Of a DNA stretch of 16,838 nucleotides, positions 6,993-13,909 are shown in pieces (position 1 is the stretch's first letter; every line of letters begins with the position of its first letter). A model generated the notes under the pieces. That model saw only the letters and a list, made by a program, of their open reading frames with translations, was not told the origin of the DNA and searched no databases. The translations under genes and the position numbers were made by a program. The stretch comes from Clostridia bacterium (GTDB lineage: Bacteria; Bacillota; Clostridia; Oscillospirales; CAG-272), in contig JAFQUL010000071.1 in assembly GCA_017408535.1 (NCBI GenBank), forward strand, positions 1 through 16,838. The letters are read 5' to 3'.

Positions 6993-7880
6993 ATGAAAAA
7001 AACACTCTGCTTATTACTTGTGCTTTTTTCTGTCGAGGGGCTTTGGGGCTGTCAAAAGGACGGCAGTAACGTCACGGAGATGACCACACCCGAATACGTC
7101 CTCGGCGAGATAATTGATATAATATCCTCAGATGAAATGATACTGAAAATATCCGACAGCGGGATGTCAGAGGGCTGGGGTGATACCGTCAGCGTAATCT
7201 GTAATAATACCGTAGACTTCTGTATAGGAGACAGGATAAGGGTAGAGTTTTCAAAATATGAGCCTCCGCTTGACGACACACAGCTCGCGAAGATATTTGC
7301 GGAAAAGACATCCCACCCTGAAACGGCGGCAAAGCCCATTATCTATTTTTATCCGGAATTTCCCACAGTCTGCTCGGCAAAGGTCCTCCTTGACGGCAGT
7401 CTTACCTGTACTTATCCCATCTGCGGGGACAGCGGCTGGGAAAATTTTACTGCATATCCCGACGGAACACTTCTCTTCCCCGATGGGAAAGAATACTACG
7501 CCCTTTACTGGGAGGGAGAGCAAAACACGGTGTGGGACTTCTCAGAGGGCTTTTGCGTGCGGGGTGAGGATACAGCCGCTTTCCTTGAGTGGGCACTGAG
7601 TGTACAGGGACTCACCCCACGGGAAGCAAATGAGTTTATCGTCTACTGGTTGCCGCTGATGGAGGATAACAAATACAACGTTATCTCCTTTCAGAGCACA
7701 GCTTACACCGACGGTGCGGCTCTGAATATATCCCCCGTACCCGACAGTATTCTCCGTGTGTTTATGGCGTACTATCCCTCAGACGTTTGCGTAGATATTG
7801 AACCCCAGACCTTCGAGGGAGCTGAGCGTAACGGATTTACGGTAGTTGAATGGGGCGGAAGTCTGTCGTCACAGCTGTAA
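6993..7880 (+). CDS. Conserved lipoprotein of unknown function, last gene of the envelope operon
   Basis: A 295-aa predicted lipoprotein: signal peptide MKKTLCLLLVLFSVEGLWGC, lipidated at Cys20 (Trp at -2 is unusual). Residues about 35-95 form a small strand-rich domain (GEIIDI, EMILKISD, GDRIRVEF) resembling the OB-like folds of short Firmicute lipoproteins. Residues about 110-290 begin with KPIIYFYPE and contain YALYWEG, WDFSEGFCVRGEDT, LTPREANEFIVYWLPLM, YNVISFQ, RVFMAYYPSD and FTVVEWGG. I recognise this as a recurring uncharacterised Firmicute domain but cannot assign an activity. The start at 6993 is preferred over 6948 because the lipoprotein signal begins there and AAAGGA lies about 7 nt upstream. 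It starts 11 nt after the glycosidase stop and is followed by a strong terminator. Confidence 0.85.
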   Translation: MKKTLCLLLVLFSVEGLWGCQKDGSNVTEMTTPEYVLGEIIDIISSDEMILKISDSGMSEGWGDTVSVICNNTVDFCIGDRIRVEFSKYEPPLDDTQLAKIFAEKTSHPETAAKPIIYFYPEFPTVCSAKVLLDGSLTCTYPICGDSGWENFTAYPDGTLLFPDGKEYYALYWEGEQNTVWDFSEGFCVRGEDTAAFLEWALSVQGLTPREANEFIVYWLPLMEDNKYNVISFQSTAYTDGAALNISPVPDSILRVFMAYYPSDVCVDIEPQTFEGAERNGFTVVEWGGSLSSQL

Positions 7881-7892
7881 AACAATCTGATA

Positions 7893-7933
7893 AAAAAAGT
7901 AAAAGCGAGGCGGCGCCTCGCTTTTACTTTTTT
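7893..7933. terminator. Bidirectional terminator between convergent transcription units
   Basis: A perfect 19-bp stem pairs 7893-7911 with 7915-7933 around a 3-nt loop GGC. The GC core GCGAGGC is flanked by A runs on the left and T runs on the right, so it works on both strands. It lies 12 nt after the stop of the plus-strand lipoprotein and 8 nt after the stop of the minus-strand SGNH gene. Confidence 0.92.
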
Positions 7934-7941
7934 ATATCTCT

Positions 7942-9405
7942 TTATTTTTTATCAAATCTTTCGACCAAATAACCGAAACGGAAAACGTAATTTGTTTCGG
8001 TAGGATCGTCCACCACGAATCTTATGGTATGCTCCTCACCGTCATCCGGGAGATTTACCCAGGAGGTAAGATAGTTCATATCGTCATAAATTGAGTACAC
8101 GGTTATCCTTCCAAGCTCCTCGCCGTTACTGCCGTCCTCATTTACCAGATATGCGGTAGCGTATGACCCGGCAAGAGATGAAAAATGCGGGAAGGTCACA
8201 GCACTGGCAGAGGTGGTAAAGCTAAAGGATGCACCCACGGAATTAAGAGTCTGCATCATTCCGTCACTGAAGGGGAAAAACTCGTAATACTTATCCGTCT
8301 TTTTGAACGCCCCGTTGTCCATATCGATCTTTTCGTCATCAGTCTCAAATGGGTTGTTTTCGTCATAGAGAGTCCATTCACCCTCATAGCTGATCCTCTC
8401 GTCCGAGGCCGCTGTATACTTGATAGTACAGTCTACAAACTCCGGAGCGTGAGTATTGTATACATCTGCAAACTTGATCTTAGAATATATACTGCTACTG
8501 TCAGCCTCAAGTGCCTCGAAAAATGCCGCGGAATACAAAGCGTACCCTTCACCGTTGGGATGTACGTCATATCTTTCGGTGCTTCCGGGAGGGTTCTCGT
8601 TGAAATATCCCTTTCCGCCCTCGCCACATCCTATATAATCACTGAAGCTGAGAGAGGAATTTTCACTTTCATACTGACGCAGAAGATAATCGTATACGTT
8701 TATCGTCTTGATGCCATAATGAGCGGCGAGAGCGTCCTTTTCAGCAATACCTGCCATATATCCGGCATACGCCGCATCGCCCTCGACCACCGGTACAGGT
8801 GCGTGCATAATAACGATTATCGGTATCTTATCAAACTCAAGGCATCTTCTTATAATATACTCATAATAGAGAGAAGCCTTGTCCGCTCCCATCCAGCTGT
8901 CATTACATGAAAATTCAAGGAAGATAATATCCGGAGCAAAGCCCTCTACCTCGCCTACCTGCTCCATAAATCTGACTGCACCGTACTCCGAGTTAGTACC
9001 CGAGAGCCCTACGTTTATCGCTTTAACCGTCCTGTCATCACGCTTATATCCTTTTCCGTCAGTTACGTATGAGATAAGAATGTCACTAACCCATCTGTTA
9101 CGGCAGGTAGGCCAGTCAGGAAAAATAGGATAGTACTCAATACCCGCCGCAGTAAGAGAGCCGCCGATGAAGGCAAGAGATATAGTATCCGCCTCATCAA
9201 TAAGATCGGCAGCATATACCTGGTCCTCTCTCATTACAAGCTTATCCGTCGGAACATCGGTTTCGGGGGTATCATCTACCGGGGTCTCCTCAGTGTTTGC
9301 TGTTGTCACCCAATCACCCGTAGGATCACCGCTGTTACAGCCGGCAAGGAAAACAAATGTCAAGCAAAAAATCAAAGCTAAAAACCTTTTCACTGTTTTA
9401 CCCAT
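7942..9405 (-). CDS. SGNH/GDSL-hydrolase lipoprotein (paralogue A)
   Basis: A 487-aa lipoprotein: signal peptide with lipobox LAGC (Cys23), a Thr/Asp/Glu-rich linker (30-55), an SGNH domain (about 75-300) and a C-terminal beta-sandwich-like region (about 330-485). Catalytic blocks are visible: Ser83 in GGSLT, Gly136 in SGTNSEYG, Asn168 in SCNDS, and His282 in YDVHPN. Family members are serine esterases, often removing acetyl or acyl groups from polysaccharides; the substrate here is unknown. Asp280 is two residues before the His, not three as in the usual DxxH. It is closely similar along its whole length to the next gene (MREDQVYAADLI, SLYYEYIIR, HYGIKTIN, YLVNEDGSNG). The ATG at 9405 has AAAGG directly against it; GTG at 9393 would give a better-placed signal peptide matching the paralogue, so the start is uncertain by four codons. 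Confidence 0.9.
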   Translation of the reverse strand: MGKTVKRFLALIFCLTFVFLAGCNSGDPTGDWVTTANTEETPVDDTPETDVPTDKLVMREDQVYAADLIDEADTISLAFIGGSLTAAGIEYYPIFPDWPTCRNRWVSDILISYVTDGKGYKRDDRTVKAINVGLSGTNSEYGAVRFMEQVGEVEGFAPDIIFLEFSCNDSWMGADKASLYYEYIIRRCLEFDKIPIIVIMHAPVPVVEGDAAYAGYMAGIAEKDALAAHYGIKTINVYDYLLRQYESENSSLSFSDYIGCGEGGKGYFNENPPGSTERYDVHPNGEGYALYSAAFFEALEADSSSIYSKIKFADVYNTHAPEFVDCTIKYTAASDERISYEGEWTLYDENNPFETDDEKIDMDNGAFKKTDKYYEFFPFSDGMMQTLNSVGASFSFTTSASAVTFPHFSSLAGSYATAYLVNEDGSNGEELGRITVYSIYDDMNYLTSWVNLPDDGEEHTIRFVVDDPTETNYVFRFGYLVERFDKK

Positions 9406-9424
9406 CCTTTATTTATTTGTTTTT

Positions 9425-9453
9425 ATTATAATCAAAGAGATCTCCATTGTCAA
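9425..9453 (-). promoter_or_regulatory. Consensus sigma-A promoter of SGNH paralogue A
   Basis: On the minus strand TTGACA (9453-9448), a 17-nt spacer and TATAAT (9430-9425) match the consensus perfectly. The first two T of the -35 are the last two bases of the upstream gene's terminator stem. Confidence 0.9.
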
Positions 9454-9493
9454 CAGAAAAATCCTCCCGAAACCGCGGGAGGATTTTTCTGTT
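9452..9493 (-). terminator. Terminator of SGNH paralogue B
   Basis: A perfect 18-bp stem pairs 9452-9469 with 9476-9493 around a 6-nt loop. It begins 11 nt after the stop at 9505. The 3' arm on the minus strand contains TTTTT followed by CTGTT. Transcription of paralogue B should mostly end here before paralogue A restarts from its own promoter. Confidence 0.85.
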
Positions 9494-9504
9494 GATGCCA
9501 TATT

Positions 9505-10914
9505 TTATTTATAAATACATTCTGCAATATAGCCGAACCTGAATATGTTATGAGTTTCGTTTGTGTCCTCAACTACAACACGTACGGTATGTTCTTCTCC
9601 GTCATCCGCTACGTTAAGGAAGTGAGTTATTCTCGACATACCCATGCCCATTCCGGAAGAGTCAAAATAGGTAGAGATTTTACCCAGTTCCTTGCCGTTG
9701 CTTCCGTCCTCATTTACAAGATAGAAGGTAAGATCAGAGTTATAAGTAGAAGACATATAGGCAACTGCCACGGATGCCGCAGAGGTCTTAAATGTGAAGC
9801 TTGCACCCACGGGATTGACTACCTGGGTAATACCGTCTTCAAAATAAGGATACTTCATGTGATGATCGCCAACCGCAATATGAGGATCAGAAGATACAAA
9901 AAGATTCTCGGAATTATACTCCGTCCACTCACCCTCGTATACTATTCTCTCATCACTGTGGGGAACGAGCACCATATCGCTTTCGGCGATATCCTTGTTA
10001 TCCTTATTGTATACGTCTCTAAACTTGGGGCGGGACATACAGCCCTCATAATCAGACTCGAGAGCCTCTCTGACAGCGCGTGCAGTCACCATATATCCAC
10101 TGGAGTTGGGATGAACGTCATAATAGCCGGGATATACCTCGTTGTAATAGCCGGTACCCTTTACTCCCATCCAGTCGTAGAAGCTGAGCCCCATATCGTT
10201 TGCGGCATACTCGTTCTTAAGATAATCGTATGCGTTGATAGTCTTGATACCGTAATGCTCGGCAATAGCATCCTTCGCCGCAATACTTCTCATATAAGAG
10301 TCATAGGCGGCCAGTCCCTCCTCTGTCGGGATAACTGCATGTACGATCATTATTACGGGGATCTTATCAAGAGTGAGGCACTGTCTTATAATATACTCGT
10401 AATAGAGAGAAGCCACATCCTCTCTCCAGCCGCTGTCATTTGCAGTATATTCAAGGAAAAGAATATCCGGCTCTGCCGATGCAACCTGGTCAATAAAGCG
10501 TGCGGCCGCGTAGTCTGAGTTGGTACCGGGCTGGCCTGCATTTATGGCAGAGACCTTTTTGACCTGTTTTCCACCCTTACCGTCGGTAACGAAATAGGAT
10601 ATAATATCATTTACCCAGGCGTTACCGCAAATAGGCCAGTTGGGCATAAGCTTGTGGTAGGTAATGTCGCCGTTGGTAAGGGACCCGCCCATAAAAGCAA
10701 TTGTTAAACTGTCTGATTCGGCAATAAGGTCTGCCGCATATACCTGATCTTCTCTCATTTCAAATTTCTCCTCGGGAATATCGGTCACCGGATTATCTGT
10801 TACCGGAGCTGTAGTGTCAGACCCGGAGGTATCGCCGCCGCCCTGAGTGTTGCCGGCACAGCCCGCACAAAGAAAAACAGACAAAAGGAGGAGTACAGAA
10901 ATAATATTCTTCAC
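9505..10914 (-). CDS. SGNH/GDSL-hydrolase lipoprotein (paralogue B)
   Basis: A 469-aa secreted lipoprotein: signal peptide ending in LCAGC (Cys19, with an atypical Cys at -3), a linker rich in Thr/Asp (DTTAPVTDNPVTD), an SGNH domain (about 68-285) and a C-terminal strand-rich region ending FRFGYIAECIYK. Catalytic blocks are Ser78 in GGSLT, Gly in GQPGTNSDY, Asn159 in TANDS, and His268 in YDVHPN with Asp266 at -2. It is likely a surface esterase of glycans; substrate not determinable. GTG at 10914 is chosen because GAGG (10926-10923) ends 8 nt before it, while the GTG at 10923 overlaps that site. It is a tandem copy of the downstream gene, with its own promoter and terminator. The copies have diverged most in the linker and the C-terminal region. 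Confidence 0.9.
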   Translation of the reverse strand: MKNIISVLLLLSVFLCAGCAGNTQGGGDTSGSDTTAPVTDNPVTDIPEEKFEMREDQVYAADLIAESDSLTIAFMGGSLTNGDITYHKLMPNWPICGNAWVNDIISYFVTDGKGGKQVKKVSAINAGQPGTNSDYAAARFIDQVASAEPDILFLEYTANDSGWREDVASLYYEYIIRQCLTLDKIPVIMIVHAVIPTEEGLAAYDSYMRSIAAKDAIAEHYGIKTINAYDYLKNEYAANDMGLSFYDWMGVKGTGYYNEVYPGYYDVHPNSSGYMVTARAVREALESDYEGCMSRPKFRDVYNKDNKDIAESDMVLVPHSDERIVYEGEWTEYNSENLFVSSDPHIAVGDHHMKYPYFEDGITQVVNPVGASFTFKTSAASVAVAYMSSTYNSDLTFYLVNEDGSNGKELGKISTYFDSSGMGMGMSRITHFLNVADDGEEHTVRVVVEDTNETHNIFRFGYIAECIYK

Positions 10915-10948
10915 AAAATTCACCTCATTTTACTTTTTTATCTAACTC

Positions 10949-10977
10949 ATTATACTACCTTGTATCTGAAAAGTCAA
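10949..10977 (-). promoter_or_regulatory. Sigma-A promoter of SGNH paralogue B
   Basis: On the minus strand TTGACT (10977-10972), a 17-nt spacer and TATAAT (10954-10949) lie 34 nt before the GTG start at 10914. It has the same architecture as the promoters of paralogue A and the beta-helix gene. Confidence 0.88.
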
Positions 10978-10986
10978 CATATATTT

Positions 10987-11026
10987 ATACCGCTGACAAC
11001 CGTTTTTTTACTGCTGTCAGCGGTAT
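10987..11026 (-). terminator. Hairpin terminator after the P-loop ATPase gene
   Basis: A perfect 12-bp stem pairs ATACCGCTGACA (10987-10998) with TGTCAGCGGTAT (11015-11026) around a 16-nt loop. It lies 9 nt after the stop at 11036. The tract after the stem on the minus strand is AT-rich (AAATATAT) rather than a pure T run, so efficiency is less certain. Confidence 0.65.
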
Positions 11027-11035
11027 TTTTCATTC

Positions 11036-12115
11036 TCAGAAAAGTGCGTCTATGATAGCTTTTTCCTCTCTGTCCTTTCTCTTAAAGTCCATTGCTTCTG
11101 AATAAATTTCTTCAAGGATAAAGTGAAGTCCCCGTATTTCAGAAAAGCTTTCCTCTGCCGACAGAAGAGACGCCTCTGACAGCTTCTGTACCTTTTTTAT
11201 TTCTCTTCTCTCTTGCTTTTCCTTTACCTCGGAAAAGCGGGCAGTGTTTATTATCCTGTCTTCATTTTGGCAGGTGTCATCACACTCATCTCTGACAAAT
11301 GCTACCCTGCCCCCAAAGGCAGTATCTGTGAGAAACACACCGCAAAAGCTTTCTGTGTCAAGAAAATAGGGTGAAAGCACTGTATCCGCCTTTTTTTCTG
11401 AGATGGCCGCGATAAGCCTTGAGAAGAATATCTTCCATCCCGCTCCGGTTACCCGATATACCGTATCTGCCCTCTCACAGAAGGTGTTAAAGCGTACTCT
11501 GCCTCTCATACCGATAGAATCGGTCAGTCTGTATTCGACAGTACCCTTCCCCTCTCTGACACCTATCTTTTTGAAAATACGGCTCACCGCCCCGTCAAGC
11601 TTGGGGATATCGGTGTTTTTCTCTATTATTCTGTCAGCAACCCTCTCTGCGGCAAGTGCGGCGGAAAGATGACAGTACACGTCCTTAAACCTTTCCTTTC
11701 TTTCCTTCACATATCTTTCTATCTCTTCACGTCTTTGAGCAAGAGCGCTTACGTTCCAGTACTTTCCGGTGTCATGCAGCACGTCACAGCAGCCGGGCAG
11801 CTCCGTGTCCCTCATGTGTGGGGCAGTACCGTCAAGAGCGGCTATCCTGCGGCCGTCAGACAGGGTAAGTATCACACCGTCAAGAGAAGCGGGATCAGAG
11901 GAGCAGTAAAAATATTCCGTCTGTCCCCCTCTCTTTTCACACTCTCTTGCGAGCTTTCTTGCAAAGCTGCTTTTTCCTGTACCGCTACCGCCTTTTATTA
12001 TTATCAAACTATCAAATTTATTTGAATCGAATATATATTTATAGTAGCTCTGAAAGCCGGTGCCGCTGTTTGCGGCGGCAAAATATTTTTTCTCTCCCAG
12101 GATGTCTTGCGCCAT
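11036..12115 (-). CDS. PRK06851-type tandem P-loop ATPase, second site degenerate
   Basis: A 359-aa cytosolic protein without a signal peptide. The N-terminal half has a clear Walker A, GGSGTGKSS (42-50), followed by FYCSSDPASLDGVIL and an IAALDGTAPH strand. The C-terminal half (about 190-275) repeats the same fold pattern (RFNTF, YRVTGAGWKIFFSRLI, LSPYFLDTESFCGVFL, RVAFV), but its P-loop has become TGAGWKIFF without Gly-Lys-Ser/Thr. A charged helical tail (about 290-355) follows. This two-unit layout matches the uncharacterised Firmicute family PRK06851; biochemical role unknown. ATG 12115 is preceded by AAGGAG about 10 nt upstream. It sits just downstream of spoIIIA on the same strand but behind a strong terminator. 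A CATAAAAT element at about 12158 could be a sporulation-type -10. Confidence 0.75.
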   Translation of the reverse strand: MAQDILGEKKYFAAANSGTGFQSYYKYIFDSNKFDSLIIIKGGSGTGKSSFARKLARECEKRGGQTEYFYCSSDPASLDGVILTLSDGRRIAALDGTAPHMRDTELPGCCDVLHDTGKYWNVSALAQRREEIERYVKERKERFKDVYCHLSAALAAERVADRIIEKNTDIPKLDGAVSRIFKKIGVREGKGTVEYRLTDSIGMRGRVRFNTFCERADTVYRVTGAGWKIFFSRLIAAISEKKADTVLSPYFLDTESFCGVFLTDTAFGGRVAFVRDECDDTCQNEDRIINTARFSEVKEKQERREIKKVQKLSEASLLSAEESFSEIRGLHFILEEIYSEAMDFKRKDREEKAIIDALF

Positions 12116-12149
12116 TTACCGTGGTCTCCTTTTTCTGTTTATTTATCTA

Positions 12150-12158
12150 TATTTTATG
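12150..12158 (-). promoter_or_regulatory. Possible sigma-E/sigma-K type -10 element of the ATPase gene
   Basis: On the minus strand CATAAAATA (12158-12150) matches the sigma-E -10 (CATACAAT) at 7 of 8 positions and fits the sigma-K -10 pattern CATAnnnTA. It is 34 nt before the start codon. No convincing -35 is present at the expected distance, so this stays tentative. Confidence 0.25.
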
Positions 12159-12201
12159 CTTCTTCCCGCAGAAATGCTCATAACTCTTCTGTAACGCGCA
12201 C

Positions 12202-12243
12202 AAAACCAGAGCTCCCGGCAAAAGTGCCGGGAGCTCTGGTTTT
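12202..12243 (-). terminator. Terminator of the spoIIIA operon
   Basis: A perfect 19-bp stem pairs 12202-12220 with 12225-12243 around the tetraloop AAAG. It has a GC-rich core (GAGCTCCCGGC) and flanking A/T runs, beginning 7 nt after the spoIIIAH stop codon at 12251. One of the strongest terminators in the window. Confidence 0.92.
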
Positions 12244-12250
12244 TCTTATA

Positions 12251-12805
12251 CTATTCCGATTTCTGTATTATATTGAGGTTGGTAGGAGAGATACCTGCCT
12301 GCTGGTATACGATCTCGGTGATCTGAGCAATATCGGTGGGAAGAAGGCCGTCAGACCGGACCACAACGCTGGCGTTGTCTCCGCTTATAACTGCCACACA
12401 GTCCTCAAATCCCTTTGACTTTATCAGCATCTCGATATTTGCCTCTGACTCGATCTGAAGAGCGATCGCCGAGATCTCAGCCAGTGCCGCATCCTTTGCT
12501 TCTGCAAGTGCGTCCTCGCTGTCAACCACCGTCTGAAGCACGTCTATAGCCTCATCTCTGGCTCTCTGACGGCTGATCTCGGTCATGGCGAAGTAATCGT
12601 CACCGCCGCCATCCTCTCCCTCTGCGGATATGGGAGTGTTCGTAAGATCAAGCACGGGTGCCGGTTCCTTCTCACCGGTAAAGAGCATAAAGTTAAGACA
12701 TACCGTAATACCGATAAGAAGCACCGAGCCTATTATAATAAAGTTTCTCTTGCCGATCTTTACAGCGACTCCCTTTAGGTAATTTAACTGTTTTTCAAAT
12801 TTCAT
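12251..12805 (-). CDS. spoIIIAH: Stage III sporulation protein AH
   Basis: A 184-aa single-pass membrane protein: cytosolic N-terminus (1-20), membrane segment about 21-43 (IIIGSVLLIGITV), an acidic Gly-rich linker (60-70) and an extracytoplasmic domain (about 70-184) with helices and the SEANIEMLIKSKGFEDCVAVI pattern of the YscJ/FliF-like ring-building motif. In Bacillus it forms a ring in the outer forespore membrane and binds forespore SpoIIQ, bridging mother cell and forespore. It is the last gene of the operon, followed by a strong terminator. The 87-nt gap to spoIIIAG is much wider than any other gap in the operon and may hold a second promoter. GGGG lies about 11 nt before the ATG, a weak ribosome site. 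Confidence 0.95.
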   Translation of the reverse strand: MKFEKQLNYLKGVAVKIGKRNFIIIGSVLLIGITVCLNFMLFTGEKEPAPVLDLTNTPISAEGEDGGGDDYFAMTEISRQRARDEAIDVLQTVVDSEDALAEAKDAALAEISAIALQIESEANIEMLIKSKGFEDCVAVISGDNASVVVRSDGLLPTDIAQITEIVYQQAGISPTNLNIIQKSE

Positions 12806-12847
12806 TTTAAGTACTGCCCCTTTCTTGTACTTTTATTATCTGCTTAA

Positions 12848-12877
12848 TGTATATGACGGACGTTGCGGCTTTATCAC
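12848..12877 (-). promoter_or_regulatory. Candidate internal sporulation promoter before spoIIIAH
   Basis: In the 87-nt spoIIIAG-spoIIIAH gap, GTGATAAA (12877-12870), a 14-nt spacer and CATATACA (12855-12848) loosely resemble a sigma-E-type promoter, about 5 of 8 matches per box. Weak support; the unusual gap is the main reason to list it. Confidence 0.2.
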
Positions 12878-12892
12878 AAAACAAAGGACAAA

Positions 12893-13399
12893 TTATCCCG
12901 TCCCGGATACCGACACCTTAGACGATGATATACCGAATGCCACCGACAGCATTTTTATTACCTCAAGCTGTGTGCCGGTATTCCCTCCACCGGGGCAGAC
13001 CACCGCTATCCCGCGTATCCTCGGATATATTTCCTTTAAGAACAGCCCCTCCTCTGTACTTTCCCCGGACAGCACCAGATATTCCCTTTCGGTGACACCC
13101 GTACCGGTATTCTCGCTGATATTTCCGGCATAGACCGACTCAGAGGAGCAATCGAGAGTTATCAGCACCGATACCTCCCCACCGCACATCCGTGACACCA
13201 TCCCCGCTACCTTTTTTTCAAGAAACTCTGTATAGCTGAATACCGTTTCACTCTCTTTTATATCGATCTTTTTTTCTTCCCGTCCCGAAAGAAATCCGCT
13301 GCTGCCGAGAATTATCAGTAAGATCCCAGCTATTCCCAGAAAAAGAGTCAGGTACAGCTTCTTTCCCGAAAAAAATCCCTTCAGCTTTTCTTCCTCCAT
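12893..13399 (-). CDS. spoIIIAG: Stage III sporulation protein AG
   Basis: A 168-aa single-pass membrane protein: cytosolic start MEEEKLKGFFSGKK, membrane segment about 16-37, then an extracytoplasmic ring-building domain to the end. Family hallmarks are VLITLDCSSESVYAGN, a variable insert rich in Gly/Thr, and PRIRGIAVVCPGGGN leading to LEVIKMLSVAFGISSSKVSV. In Bacillus SpoIIIAG forms a large ring that makes the core of the mother cell-forespore channel. The length is somewhat shorter than in Bacillus (about 230 aa), typical of Clostridia. AGGAGGG is 8 nt before the ATG, and the start lies 14 nt after the spoIIIAF stop. Confidence 0.95.
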   Translation of the reverse strand: MEEEKLKGFFSGKKLYLTLFLGIAGILLIILGSSGFLSGREEKKIDIKESETVFSYTEFLEKKVAGMVSRMCGGEVSVLITLDCSSESVYAGNISENTGTGVTEREYLVLSGESTEEGLFLKEIYPRIRGIAVVCPGGGNTGTQLEVIKMLSVAFGISSSKVSVSGTG

Positions 13400-13413
13400 A
13401 CGCTATCCCTCCT

Positions 13414-13905
13414 TTATTTATATGTCACGGAAATACTGCATCCGCAAATATCTCCGAGATATTCCTCAACCTCGTCTCTCGGTACTCCAAATGCACCGAA
13501 GCCCAGCACCGCGCTGACGCTCTCAAGCTCAAGCTCCTCTGACAGCACAAGCGACACAGAGATATCCTCACTTGAAAGCGAAAAGCGGCTTGAGACCATG
13601 CTCCGTAGCTTTTCCTCGGCACTTTCCCTGCCCCTCTCTATCACGTAGTCAAGGGTACTTCTCTCCTCAGAAAAACTGAGATCGGAAGCGGTGAGCTTTT
13701 CCGTAATGCCGGAGGCATCGATATCATTTATTTTAGGAAATATACCTGACAGGGGAGCAAGTACCGCAAGAATTACCGCAAGAGCGACAGGATACTTTAT
13801 AACCTTACCCACCGCTTTGCCGCCGTAAGGTGCGACGAGGCTGAGCACTCCTGCCACGGCAGAGGCAAGAACAAGAGAATAAACGTATTCAAAAACATCA
13901 CCCAC
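13414..13905 (-). CDS. spoIIIAF: Stage III sporulation protein AF
   Basis: A 163-aa membrane protein with two hydrophobic segments near the N-terminus (VYSLVLASAVAGVLSLVAP and YPVALAVILAVLAPLSGIF) and a soluble C-terminal domain of about 100 residues (SAEEKLRSMVSSRF, ISVSLVLSEE, GDICGCSISVTYK). The domain has a ring-building-motif-like pattern. It is a component of the SpoIIIA secretion-like complex in the outer forespore membrane. GTG at 13905 is chosen: a G-rich site (GGGGGGAT) ends about 7 nt upstream, the start comes 4 nt after the spoIIIAE stop, and homologues start just before the first membrane helix. A longer frame from TTG 13944 would overlap spoIIIAE without a ribosome site. Confidence 0.93.
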   Translation of the reverse strand: MGDVFEYVYSLVLASAVAGVLSLVAPYGGKAVGKVIKYPVALAVILAVLAPLSGIFPKINDIDASGITEKLTASDLSFSEERSTLDYVIERGRESAEEKLRSMVSSRFSLSSEDISVSLVLSEELELESVSAVLGFGAFGVPRDEVEEYLGDICGCSISVTYK

Positions 13906-13909
13906 AGTC

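Noticed and set aside
9550..10518. Plus-strand open frame of 322 codons opposite SGNH paralogue B
   Set aside because: It lies wholly antisense to a clear hydrolase gene, has no ribosome site or recognisable domain, and a similar antisense frame (8185-8910) lies opposite the paralogue, as expected from shared codon bias.
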